Assembly (NCBI GenBank): GCA_000711775.1
Contig: ARYC01000133.1
Span: 62,001-126,000 of the forward strand
DNA: 64,000 bases
Direction: 5' to 3'
Source of the DNA: Oxytricha trifallax
Taxonomy: Eukaryota > Ciliophora > Spirotrichea > Sporadotrichida > Oxytrichidae
The notes beneath the pieces were generated by a model that ran no database searches, was not told where the DNA came from, and was given only the letters and a program-made list of their open reading frames with translations. Position 1 is the stretch's first letter. Each line of letters begins with the position of its first letter. This document shows positions 23,701-35,073 of this stretch, piece by piece. The position numbers and the translations under genes are program-made.

Positions 23701-26700
23701 CTGTTCTAATAGTCCTTAAACCTTTGGAGTAACATCACCTATAGCTCACAAATGAATAAAGAATATCTCTCTTTAAGTCATAGATAGGATAAATCATTTT
23801 AATAAGCTTCTTTACTTTATCTTTCAATATGTTATTGTTGAACAATTAGTATTTTATTCAGACTCTTCCAAGTGTTAGAATAACCCACTGAAGAAATCGA
23901 ATATGCTAACTGCAAACTTAGTATTACTACTATCTTGAAGCTTATTTTTTAATTCATGAATATTGAAATGCTTCTCCCTGTTAATTCATCAGGAAGTTGA
24001 ATGCCTCGATACACTCAACATGCAGCTTAAAATCATTTGAATACATCTTAGCTGAGAATGATGCTTAATGTTAATATATTTTTACTTAAATTTGAGATAA
24101 TCCCTTTGGCTTGACCATATCTCTAGACTCTGACCTTTGAGGTTACTGTAATTACTTTTATTAAGCGGGAGTCTAGTTTTCCTTTTTCTTGAGAATGCTT
24201 TGGTTAAGAGTGTTAGTTCCAGGTTACAAACTTTAGTTTAAGCTTTATTGAGGTGGCTTATTTTGGTTCTCATTATTTTGAGTGATTCCTGTTATCTTGG
24301 GCTTCACTAATGGTTTAGCACTACCTTATTTAAGAGTTGGTTAGGGAGGGGGTTATTATTGCTACTAGGTTGGTTGTTATTGAGCTGGTTAAGTTTGGGC
24401 AGCCTATTTTACGGGAGCACCTGATGAACCCATCATTTAATCTTAGGGAACATTAATTACACCAACTTTATAGAAAAAATCTTTTGATTTGATTGAGCTT
24501 GCTACAGCTGGTAAGAGATCAGAAGTTGCATTTTAGAATGCTTATGTATAAATTCTAGATTTCTGATTGCTGGAGTCCTATCTGATAAACATGAAGTAAG
24601 AGCTTTAGTATATTCCTTCACCTCACTATTTTTAATGGAATCCTTTTTATCTTAGATTTTTGAAGTTAGCATTGGCCCAACATTATTGATAATAATTTCA
24701 GCTCCAACATGTTTAGCCATTTATCATTTATATTCCTAATGCTTCTACGAGTACACCAATAAGTTGAATGTATTACTTCAATACATGATTCTGTCAAAAT
24801 TCTTTGTCTAATGTTGTCCATTACTTCAACAAGGCCAACAGGCTGGATTCTCATTTGAAATAAACTGAAAAGTTCTTCTACTTTATCAGCAGCTTCTTTT
24901 CTTACTTTCCAATCAGCATGCTTGAACATAGGCATAAGTTTGGGACCCAATGATTTACTAATGTCTATTCTAGGTAGAGCATCATCATTAAAACTTAAAT
25001 TATTGGTGATAAATAATGTAATTTAAATAAATCTATAATTAGTAATTAGTTTAAGGCAATAAAAAATAATATTAAGGAGTTACTTGATTTTTATTTTAAT
25101 AATAATTATTGAAATATTTCTCATGATTTTCTTTCTGATTAAGGATTTATAGATGTTTCTAGGTTAGACTTATTTATCAAATTTAATTTAATTATTAGAT
25201 ATTAGTACTTTATCAATAATTTAATCTGAATTAAACTTCTTACAGCAATATATTATAAGTATGACCTGCTTCTTTAATAGCAGCTGCAGCTTCCCCTCTG
25301 AAATTTCAATTTCTGTATATAAATTTCAAGAAATTTTTAATTGTCTCTCCAGCATGTTAGTACATCAACGCAAACAAGCACTTAATAATATATTCAAATC
25401 AATCATTTCTTTAATGGCCACGTTCATAACACCAAACTCATCAGTCATTTTAATAAGAACATTGCAGCCTTCTTTAATGGTGTTTGGAGCTTTGGCTTGT
25501 GAACAGTACTTAATCACTTGCATTGACATGAATTTAGGAGTAACAATTTCTGAGAGATTGAGGATTGTCTCTGAAATGTTTGTTACCAACTTCACATCTC
25601 CAATCTGAGTAATAATATTTATAATTTCTCACAGTTCAGAGATAAACCACAAATGCTTTAAACTTTAATAAAGAAGGTAAAAATATTTAAATTATTGATT
25701 AGTTTTTTGTGTCAGAATAGAAATTGCAAAAACATAATATTATTATGTAATTAAAAAAGTTATAAAAAAATTTACAAATAAAAAAATAATCGTAATAAAT
25801 AATCTATAAAAAAATAAATAAAATGTCATTTAATTTTAAATTATCATATATTAATTTAAATGTTTGTGGTATTTTCATAAATTACAATTTATCTTAGATT
25901 TTTAGTTTATAAGCAGGGTAAAATTATCAATCACATCCTAAGCTGGTTGAAGTTTATATAATTATATCACTTTATCTTGCCATTTTGCTTCCTCAAATAG
26001 AATTAAAAATCCCTAAACCTTTGCTTCTGCTTCTTCCTTACTCAATCCGGCTCCTACATCTTCGTCTTAAATTGAATAATAATGTTACCTCTTTATTGCT
26101 GTTGTAGATGGTTTAGCACTTGGCTCAACTTTCTTAGGTGGAGCTTTTTTAGCTTCTACTTTTCATCTAAATTTATTCTTTTTCTTTCTCTTCTTCAATG
26201 ACTTTCTTCTTAGGAACTACTTTCTTTTTAATTGGGGGTGGGTTGCCAAAGCCTCCTCCACCAAAAGCATCCAAATCATCAAGATTATCGAGATTATATG
26301 CTCCTCTTTTTATTGGAATTTCATCACCTTCAGCATAAGGGTCGTTGGCTTAAAAACCCCCTTTGTTTCCCCCAATTGGTTGTTCATCGAAAGCACCTCC
26401 TTTATTTCCTCCTATTGGTTATTCATCGAAAGTATTTTTAGATTTATTGCCTCCGATTGGTTGTTCATCGAAAGCACCTCCTTTATTTCCTCCTATTGGT
26501 TATTCATCGAAAGTATTTCCTTTGTTGCCTCCTATAGGTTGCTCATCAAAGGCATTTCCCTTTTTACCACCACCTATTGGCTGCTCATCAAATGCATTTT
26601 TAGGTTTATTGCCTCCGATTGGTTATTCATCAAACATCATAGGAGGGTTTTTGCCACCGCCGATTGGTTATTCATCAAATTCATTTTTAGGTTTATTCCC

Positions 26701-29062
26701 CCCAATAGGCATGTCGTCAAATGCATTTTAAGTGTTAGCTTTTCCTCCGATTACTTACTCATCGAAATTATTAATAAAATGAATGACATTTTAAATTATC
26801 TTCTTGCTTCTTTGGAGCTTGTTTCTTTACTTGAGCTTCTTATTCCGATGGCTTTTTCTTTGGAAGTGGTTTAGCGGCAGGGGGTTCTGGGGCTTTTTCC
26901 TTATGCTCAGGTTTGTCGTACTTGCTTGGCTTAACGTTTTAAGCACTCTCATTGACTTTTTATAACTTTTAAGGATTTAGATCGGCAATATATTTAGTAA
27001 CTGCAGCTTCTCCCAATCTACCTTTCATAATTCCTAAAGCTGATAAAGCTGCATCACGAACTTCACTTTAGGGGTCTTCTGTAGCTTTCATTAAAGCTTA
27101 TAGCATTTCGCCAGATATTCTCTAAACGACATCGATGTAAGTCTCTTAAGCTGCCCTCTCAATGAAATTGCAAACATTTTTCTTTACTGAAGGGGCTTTG
27201 TCAGAAAGTCCCAGGATTAGATCTGGTAAAAGATATTCGAGATTAGTGCAAAGCAAGAAGGTTTGAACAACAGCGTTTGTATCTTCAATAACTTGAGTTT
27301 TCTTCTCTCTGAATTTAGCTAATAAAGCAGGAAAGGCACTATAATTATTAAACTCAAATCATCTCATTGCAACAAGGCTCAAAATCTTTTCTAAGTATGA
27401 GCAAAAGTATTAAAACTTTTACTGATACTTGTGAAACAGGAATGTTTGAGTCACCAAATAACAGATATTTAATGATAAAATCTCCTGACTAAATCTTTGG
27501 TACATTGCTATCATTGAAGAGTTCGTCTAATAAATCTTTCTTTTCTTTCCATTGTTTAGCTTCAATCAATTTGTCTTACCATTCAGCTGAACAATATTTT
27601 GTTGTTAGATCAACTGCGTCAACCAAATTATTAAGGAAAGTATATTTAATAAACTTTATTTAGGGCTTCTCCAAAATAACAGTACTTATTAATTTTTTTC
27701 ATATTGCTACAATTAAATTGGCCTATTAAAAATATACATCCCCCCATTTAAATCATAAATATCACTGCCCTTCTCTTCCTCTTCTTTTAAAATAATACCA
27801 TTAATAGCAGCTTCTTTCATCTTTTCTTATTCAGTTCTTGTCAATCTAAGCTAAGCTTTTGGTTGTTCCTTCAAAATGACAAATTCTTTTTCAAGATCAT
27901 CCTATAAATCAATGTTATTATCTTCAATGAATATTGCCAAAATATTTCATTGTTCTTGAGCATAATGAGAAAATTATTAATAATTTAAATGCCTTAGTTT
28001 AAGTTTCTAAGGATATAGAAAATTTAAATATTTTATTGTAGGATAAGCAAATCTCGGTCTAAAACTAAAATTACACTACTTTTTAAATTTATTTGTTTTA
28101 GAGTATTATGAAGAATCTGAAAAAGAAGGGTAATTTTTAGAATATGGCAAATTTTGCAATATAATTTTAAGGTAACAGAGTTTATTTTTAAAAGTACAAA
28201 TACGTTTGAAGAATTATCTATTATTTATCTAAATTGATACAAATAAAATTCTAATTAAATTAATTAATTTTATCATTAAAATCAATCTCAGGATATCTAA
28301 ACAAACTAATTTATGAGTAAATCATATTCTCAAAATTTCTGCTGAAATGATAATTTCAATAAGCGCTTACCAGTTATTGCTTCTTCAAGCCTGAAATGAG
28401 AGCCTTCAAGCCTTCACCCAAGTGTCTATAGGACTCTTTGTAGAAATTCATCGCTTCTTATCTCTATCCAGGATTTGATTAGGACGCCAAAGCTTCAATA
28501 TGTGGAAGGAATTATTTTATTTTGATTTTCTTAACTCTATAACTTAAAATCGTTATAATTTTTCTTATAAAAATCATTCATAATATAAATGCTTCAGATA
28601 CCTCGAAAATCATATTGAAGCTACTATATTTAAGACTTTTAGTTTTAATAATGGGTTTAGCATGACTGATGCATTTATCAAACAGTGCCTTAATAACAAA
28701 TTTTATTAAACAAGAGGCTACTAATTTAGGATCTGCTCTATTTATGAAGACTAAATTCTATAGGCTTACATTATAAGAGCATCAAGGCATTTCTCTAATG
28801 AAGCAGGATTGGCATCTAGGAGATACTTTTTCCATGAACCAGCATGATCTCTAAATTCTTAGCTCTATTAATTGTCAGCCAGCTTAAATTGATTTGCAAT
28901 CTCTTCAAAAGCTGCTGCTCTGATTTGCCAATTTTTACTAACAATTCTCTCTTCTATTGGCCCTGAAATGTCCACTTATGCATTCGTTGAGGTTTAAGCG
29001 AATTCATCAAGCTGTAATTTTTCACCACCGCCTCCGACTGGTAAATCGTCTAGACCTTACAT
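17711..29062 (-). CDS. XMAP215/ch-TOG/MOR1 microtubule polymerase, odd-even scrambled
   Basis: TOG-domain protein that binds tubulin and speeds microtubule growth. ATG 29062-29060 opens TOG1 (DDLPVGGGGEKLQLDEF, then SKNWQIRAAAFEEIANQF). TOG2 lies around 27400-26900 (LSDKAPSVKKNVCNFIERAA, DPQSEVRDAALSALGIM). A repeat-rich linker follows. From about 25.98 kb onward the order is broken: one set of pieces lies at 25.98-22.68 kb and the complementary set at about 22.3-17.7 kb. TOG4, TOG5 (ECLDELSEYLIKYGVDY, DNADKNVREYALRFMGEVYK) and the C-terminal domain are all split between the two. Six phase-matched pointers were found. The protein ends DLNERLAVMKAKLQALKKK at TGA 17713-17711, resembling the family C-terminus. 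The family is normally about 2000 residues with five TOG domains. Confidence 0.88.
20372..20433 (-). other. XMAP215 62-bp piece in block B
   Basis: Bounded by ATCAGAAATCTAG (20433-20421) and AAGCATT (20378-20372). It is separated from the previous block B piece by a 27-bp AT-rich spacer (20434-20460). Confidence 0.85.
20461..20617 (-). other. XMAP215 TOG4 piece in block B
   Basis: A 157-bp piece bounded by CAATGCT (20617-20611) and AAAAG (20465-20461). It encodes most of a TOG4 HEAT pair (LVRGDAIACMDKWAE ... RTEALKWIIKQ) that is missing from block A. One small frame break near 20521-20537 lies within it. Confidence 0.85.
22875..22909 (-). other. XMAP215 35-bp piece in block A (C-terminal domain)
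   Basis: Bounded by ATCAAATG (22909-22902, partner 18849-18842) and AAGATTTTAGA (22885-22875, partner 18819-18809). It encodes CLLKLSK, completing PNLIIK-CLLKLSK-ILEKLIDKLD. In block B a 22-bp spacer (18820-18841) marks where it belongs. Confidence 0.85.
24537..24567 (-). other. XMAP215 second insertion point in block A (pointers ATCAGAAATCTAG and AAGCATT)
   Basis: A 13-bp and a 7-bp pointer border an 11-bp spacer. Partners are at 20421-20433 and 20372-20378, and both joins keep frame (TPAIRNLAEEVISYVM and FTGFQAFQNATSDLLPAV). Confidence 0.86.
24643..24674 (-). other. XMAP215 TOG4 insertion point in block A (pointers CAATGCT and AAAAG)
   Basis: Minus-strand CAATGCT (24674-24668) and AAAAG (24647-24643) border a 20-bp spacer. 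The same two words border the block B piece 20461-20617, in matching codon phase. The composite reads NNVGPMLATLADKQ at one join and WIIKQKDSIKNSEVK at the other. Confidence 0.85.
26230..26760 (-). repeat. Tandem coding repeat FDEQPIGGNK in XMAP215 linker
   Basis: About ten degenerate copies of a 39-48-bp unit encoding FDEQPIGGNK or GGGK variants (FDDMPIGGNK at one end) with short spacers. They are followed by YNLDNLDDLDAFGGGGFG and a Lys-rich stretch, between TOG2 and TOG3. Confidence 0.85.
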
Positions 29063-29337
29063 TTTTTGAGTAATATTTTTTTTTCAAATTAAATTAATCA
29101 ATTTTGTTTTGAATTATTACATATTCACAAACAAACTCATTATATTTTCAGTTTGATAAGCTATATATTTGATAGTATTGATTGGGATATCAATCTATAA
29201 AAATAAATTTAATATGAACTATAAATAGAGTGAATCTATTAATTACTCTTAGTTGAAGTTATTAATATTGATAATAAATAGCTTTAATAAGCTCTAATTG
29301 TAGTATCTGATTGTAATTTGTAATAAGAATCAAGTTT

Positions 29338-30812
29338 TCAATTTGATTACTCAAGTTCTCTTTGCTTGGCTGCTAGTACCTCTCCAATAAACTCGTGAAT
29401 TAGGTCTTTGCTAACGTTCATTAAAGTGATAGCTTATAGCTCTGTCTTTCCAACTTTCATGAGAATAAACTTGCTGATAGTAGACTCGGGCACATACTTT
29501 CTTGGAAAGATAACGTTAAAGTAATTTCTTCTAATCTAACTCTTATCATAGATCTGCTCCAATTGTTCTTGCAAGTAGATGGCCATTTCAATATCGTAGT
29601 CTATAAACTACTTCAAAAGGTCCAAACTTTAATCGATCTTGAAGCTCTTTATGACATTTAGGGCTGAAGCTGCTGCTAGACCTGATCTAGTGCTGCAGAG
29701 CACAAACTTATCAAAGAAGTAAGGATATGAATCGTACTTATCAATTGGTCCGAAAGCTTCATCTGTGAATCTTTTATAACTTAAAGAGACTCCGCATGGG
29801 ATTTGAACACCTAGGAATTTCCACAGGGAAATAGCGATAGTATCAACACCACATTTATAAATTAATTTCATCGAGCATTTATTATAAGTATTTTGATTGT
29901 TTGATTCGATCAAATTATTGCTTCTCTCTCCAAACTGCTTCAAGATAGGCAAAGTTGGACCATACATGGCAGCATCCATATGTACTACATAAGTCCAGCC
30001 TTGGTTCTTTACTTCATCTATGGTTCTTCTAATCTCAAACACATCATCAAATGCAGCTTAGGTAGTAGTTCCAAAGTTAATATTGACAATGAAGTTAAGA
30101 TCTTCTTCAGCTTTGAGTGACATCAAATTTTCTCTCAGTGAATCTATATTCATTGAGCCATTTTGATTTCCATCAATATAAAGAGTGTTCAGTTCAATAA
30201 TTGATGCAACCTTTATCACTGAGAAGTGAGAGTGTGGTGATTTAGTAGCAACCAAGTAAGGTCTTTTCAATTTATTGATCTTCTCTTTTTGACTCAGAAT
30301 CTCTTCATAGTCAACTTCTCCTTATTATTTAAGTTGCTTTACTCGATCCTTGATTGTCTTAATTTTATTGATGCTTCTTGATGTTAGATTTGTCTTGCAC
30401 CACCATATAGCGGCGAGATTACCCTCAGTTCCTCCAGAGGACATGTACCCTGTTACATCTTATATACCTAAAAGCTTTCCCATGAGCTCAACGACTTCTT
30501 TTTCATGAGTATTTCTCCAGAAGGCCTCGGGATTAGAGGGATCACCACTGCAAAAATTAAAGGTATCAGCGAGGGAACCTGGTATAATACCTAGAGGGGT
30601 AGAGTCGACAATCTTGTAATTTTTTGAACCATCTGCGTTTGTGGGGTAGAATGAAGTATCAACTTTCTCCAAATTCTCATATTTGTTTAATTAATAAAAT
30701 TGTAGTTCAATTTGTTGTAAAGTGCTGTTAAGCATGAATTTTGGTAACCAAGCTTCTTGATGTGTCCTGATGCAAGCCAGATTCTCTGCCTCTCAGCCTC
30801 TGCGTAATCCAT
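29338..30812 (-). CDS. PLP-dependent group II decarboxylase (histidine-decarboxylase-like)
   Basis: A probable amino-acid decarboxylase using pyridoxal phosphate. MDYAEAERQRIW starts at 30812. Motifs: FCSGDPSNPEAFWRN, TGYMSSGGTEGNLAAIWW (cofactor phosphate region), SPHSHFSVIKVA (His stacking on the ring), VNINFGTTT, HMDAAMYGP (Asp pairing with the pyridine N) and ISLWKFLGVQIPCGV holding the Schiff-base Lys. The usual residue before that Lys is His (SxHK); here it is Trp. It ends RELEQSN at TGA 29340-29338. One frame break lies around 30670-30740, between the two N-terminal segments, and is probably a small IES. It lies wholly between the two halves of the scrambled karyopherin gene. Confidence 0.82.
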
Positions 30813-30951
30813 TATTTAAGCTGTTCTAAAAAAAGATTTAGTTTATTTTTATTTTTAATACTTGAGTAGATTCTTTATAAATTAGCACAATCTCAAGTAA
30901 AGTAATTGTGATATAATGTTTACCAAAATGAAATAAATTAAACACTATGAC

Positions 30952-33640
30952 TCAATCTAAAGTAATAACTGTGCTTCCAGCAGATGCCTATAGCTTTTGC
31001 AACTCTATAGCTTTGTTTGCTTCTAATTCTAATCCAATAAATGAATCTTCGGCCAAGATCCCATTAACAAGGCCATTAAAATTCACTAGAGCTAGCCTAA
31101 TTTTAGGGATTTAGGATTTTAGACTGAATAGAATTTTAATGAAAAGTTCTTTAACTCTTGGAGTTAGAGATTTAAAAATTGGATTTTCTAGACTTTATTG
31201 CAAAATTTGATAGAGTCTCTAGGTTTGTCCAGAAGATTCAGCGTTGTTCATTAAAATGAATAATATATATATAAAAAAAAACAGTATAAATATGAAGTTT
31301 AAAATGACTAAAGCATTTGTAATTTTCTAATGAGTTGTTCCTAATTCTTTTGTAATTGATACTATCAGAGCTGCAGTAATATAAAAATTACTTCAATTAA
31401 AATACTAATTGCATTTCGTTATATAGTTGAGATACTTATCTACAATATCTACAGCGTTTCTACTAGAAATGAGATAACTGAAAAATAAGATTAGTTGACT
31501 ATTAGCATCTTTTTCGTTGATATTGAGAAGAGTTTCATGAAAAAGAATTAAAATGTCATTGAAGTATTTGGAATTCTTTAGGATGTTTATGTTAAGTTCA
31601 GAGATTTTGTGCATCATTTCGCAAAGACACTTAATCACATCAGTATTTGCAGATTCAGTAGTAACTTAACCACCTGCAAAAACTTTTTGAAGAACCACTC
31701 CACAAATCTCATCGAATAGTTGTTCTATGTTTTCTAAAACTTATTGATTAAATCCAAGTAATTTGCAACTCAAAGTGAAAACTTTCAAACATTGGATATT
31801 TTAAGGATTTAACTAGAAAGATTGGATTAATGCTTTAGCTAAAGGTAAGAACATATCACTCATATGACCCTTGAGCGCTTCTAAAATTCTTTGGAGTAAG
31901 CTGCATACAAACAAGATTATTTCTGTATCTGCATATTTAGTTTACAATATCTTTTATAAGAAGGGCCATAGTTGAACAATAGTGGGAAGAAGGACCTCTG
32001 CTAAGATATTTTCTGGAATAGTATCAAGAGCTCTTACGCATCCTGAGAGCATTGATAATGATTTATTTAATTAAACATTTTCTCGAATGACTAAATCATA
32101 TTGATATCAATGTTCTTGAAGTAGTTTATTGCTATTGTCAATACTTTTTCATTATGTTAGGTAAGATATGCATCCTTTAGCCACATGTCTGTATTATAGG
32201 AAAGATTAGTTCTAATTTATGATACTTTCTTGAACAAACTTCAAGAATTCCAAATCAACTTAAGATGTATCAAAATTAATATTCCAGAGCTTTCAAATAT
32301 CATAGGATCTTAATTACTTGTAGATAATCCATCAATAAGAATCTGGAAAATTGTTTTCTTTCCTTCATCCTTAAAGTATTTTCTCACTAGATAGTATGCT
32401 TTGATATAGACATCTGTGGCAAAATCTCTTAGTTTAAGAACACTCATTCCTCTGAAAAAAAAAGTTTTTAAAAATGGCTTAAACAAGAATTCTCTTTGAT
32501 TCAAGTTTTAAGAAGTATAGAAATTTTTAAATTAAAAAAAATAAATTTCCATTTTATTTAAATTTTTTATTCCCATAAGTCTTCAACACACTAAAATGTA
32601 ATTAAAAAACTATAAATTTGTTTTACCTCAGTAATTGTCTCTTTAAATTCATTAATAATAGGCTATATTATAGTTATGAAATCTTGAGGTTTTTAGCTTT
32701 GCAGCTATCAAGAAGCAATTAAAATAATGTTTAGCTCGCTGGAGTGTCTTCAACTAATATAATGAATAAATCAACAATACTTTCTAAAAAAAATAATTTA
32801 TAAATTATAGAATCTCATAATTTTGACAAAGAGCCAACAATAAATTAGTGTATTTTTAAGCATATTCTTCTGCCTCATCATTTTAAATTTAGTTATTAAA
32901 AAGCTTTATAATTATTTAATCTATTAATTTAATGTGAACATAGATTATATCATTTATATAACCAAAGTGAGTTAGCCGCTTAGTTGAATTTATCAATATA
33001 TTTTATATCAATATTAACTGTAAGAACTATTGATCTCTTTCAGGGATTTACTTGAAAGCATCTGCAAATTAGTTGGACTCAAGTAGCTTCACATATTTAG
33101 ATTTAATCAGTAATTTTCTAATAATCTTAATTACTCTCTGAACAAATCATGAATTAAATATTTGATTAAGTAAGCTAAAAACAGACCCTATAAATCCTTC
33201 ATGAGGAATGAAAGTTTTAATTAATTATAGTTCGAAAGCAAATACAATCCCTTATTTAATTCAAGTATATAATAAAGTTTTGGTTGCAAATTCACACCAA
33301 TGCTTTGAAGTTGAGAAGACTTAAGAAATTTAAATAGAATTCTAGAACAAGTGGGAGTTACTCTCTGAGATAAGTTTACACAATAGTTTGTGTCCTCCTA
33401 TCGAAAATTAATGAATCAAAGATCAATGCGATATTTTTAAGAATTTGCAGTGAAAAGTAGCACTTCCTTAAAATTATTCTCAAATGAGATGATGTTTTGA
33501 ATTGAGTCTGACCAGAAAGTATTGCAAGATTTAATAGAGATGTATGCTATACTCATACATATTCTCTCTATGACTATCTTTGATTTAGACATGTCGATTT
33601 TCAATAACTATAAAGATATGTAATTAAGAGGGAGTATACA
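30952..33640 (-). CDS. Importin-13/transportin-3-like karyopherin, block B (scrambled)
   Basis: Contains an early HEAT segment (ERICMSIAYISIKSCNTFW) and the C-terminal part (ENILAEVLLPTIVQLWPF, DVIKCLCEMMHKISELNI, LILFFSYLISSRNAV), ending at TGA 30954-30952. The order of homology to the family only makes sense if block A pieces are inserted between these. Very AT-rich stretches (33200-32550) are probably IES DNA. Two pointers tie it to block A. Confidence 0.7.
32050..32064. other. Karyopherin scrambling pointer AAATCATTATCAATG (block B copy)
   Basis: A 15-bp match to 16252-16266 in the same orientation and codon phase. The join gives KSLSMLSGCVRALDTIPEN, matching the family where neither block alone does. 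Confidence 0.82.
33481..33490. other. Karyopherin scrambling pointer ATCTCATTTG (block B copy)
   Basis: A 10-bp match to 17327-17336 in the same codon phase. The join gives FWSDSIQNIISFGSVDQKQ. Confidence 0.75.
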
Positions 33641-35073
33641 GTAAAATAATTAACTGCTTACCATTTAGAGATAATTAAATGATAAAGTTTGATTGGCTCA
33701 TCTTTTGTAAATTTATCATAATCAAAAATGCTAAATGAATTAGATCTATGGGGTCTACTCTGGCAATAAAAGCTATATATATAAATATCAACCATGCACT
33801 ATCGCTTTACTATAAAAGATATTGAATATAAAAACGTTAAAGATTATATGTACTAAAATCCCATTATTTAAGCACTTACAATGAATTTGAGAATATACTA
33901 GTTGGCTTTAGATTTTAAATAAAACTTGTTTTTTAAATTTATATAGGGTTTAATAATTTTAAAATATAATTAATAATTTAAATGGCTTTATTTCTTTCAT
34001 CTTTGGTTTTTCCAGATGAAATTATTATAAATAATAATAAAAATATTAAATTTAATTAGAAATTAATAATAAACTATAGAATTAGTTTTATTAGCAAATA
34101 GGAATATTTATTTATTATAATAAAACAAACTTGATTTTCCATATTTATGATTTTGATCTGAAAAAGATTTATTAATTATTAATCATGATCTAGAAAATAT
34201 ATACTTCCAACTGATTTTGCAATTTATAACATTATTATTAGTGTAAAATTATTGTTGAAAAATTTTATTCAATGAAAAAATTGTTTATAACTCTTTATTT
34301 AAAACTTTACATCTATATTTGGTTAGGTAAAGCATTTTAGAAACATATTTATTTTTAAAAAAGTAAAATTAATTTTAATTATTATCTTTTAAATTATATA
34401 AATACTCTAATAAATAAATTTCCACTGTGCTGTCTACACATAAAAGTCAAAAGCAATTGAAAAATATAAATACCATACTATATTTTATATTGATGTGTAA
34501 ATATTGTAAATTTTATCATTTATCAAATCAAATTCTATTTGTACACTAGAATTATCCATTTTAATATTTATAATGAACATTACATAACCAAAAGAATACA
34601 TTTTTTACTATATTTAAATTAAACATTAAATAGACTAATTTTTAGTGAGTAAGCGGCATAATATTTGATAATGTAATTTCAATAATGAGTATTTTGAAGT
34701 ATTAAAAATTCACTATATAACTATAATATACTTTCTTTATAATTTCACTTTTAAATCTCAACCATACTATCACTAAACCTTTTTGACTTCTAGATGTAAA
34801 ATTACAAAAATTCAAGTGAGAGACTCTCACATTTATGTCAATATTTAAGAACTAAGTGAATTATGTATTTAAATTAATTTAAAAAAATCAAAACTAAAAT
34901 TATCAGATGATGATAGAGACTGTGCACTAATCTGAAAATAATATTTTTTTATTTTTTGTAATTAATACTTAACTGGAACTTCACAAGGATGGAAAATTCT
35001 TTAAAATTTTGATGTTAAGGAGGGCTATAAGGAAGATAAATATTTTCCTAATTTATAATTCACTTTTAATTTA
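33641..35073. other. Intergenic or MIC-limited AT-rich DNA
   Basis: About 1.4 kb, extremely AT-rich, with no protein-like frame. The 33641-33960 part may hold unrecognised 5' pieces of the karyopherin gene. Confidence 0.5.

Larger units (their letters stand above)
22680..25980 (-). other. XMAP215 block A (odd pieces)
   Basis: Holds alternating pieces: a TOG3 part (EIVTPKFMSMQVIKYCSQA), TOG4 parts (MFKHADWKVRKEAADKVEEL; GAEIIINNVGPML; EVKEYTKALTSCLSDRTPAI), a Gln/Pro linker, a TOG5 part (MYSNDFKLHVECIEAF) and C-terminal parts (LLKLSKIL). Short non-coding spacers (11-30 bp in TOG4) separate pieces at exactly the points where block B pieces fit. Confidence 0.82.

Noticed and set aside
25261..25608. 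Plus-strand frame of 115 codons
   Set aside because: Antisense of the XMAP215 TOG3 piece.
26380..26874. Long plus-strand frames with repeated motif
   Set aside because: These are antisense readings of the FDEQPIGGNK coding repeat; openness follows from the repeat unit.
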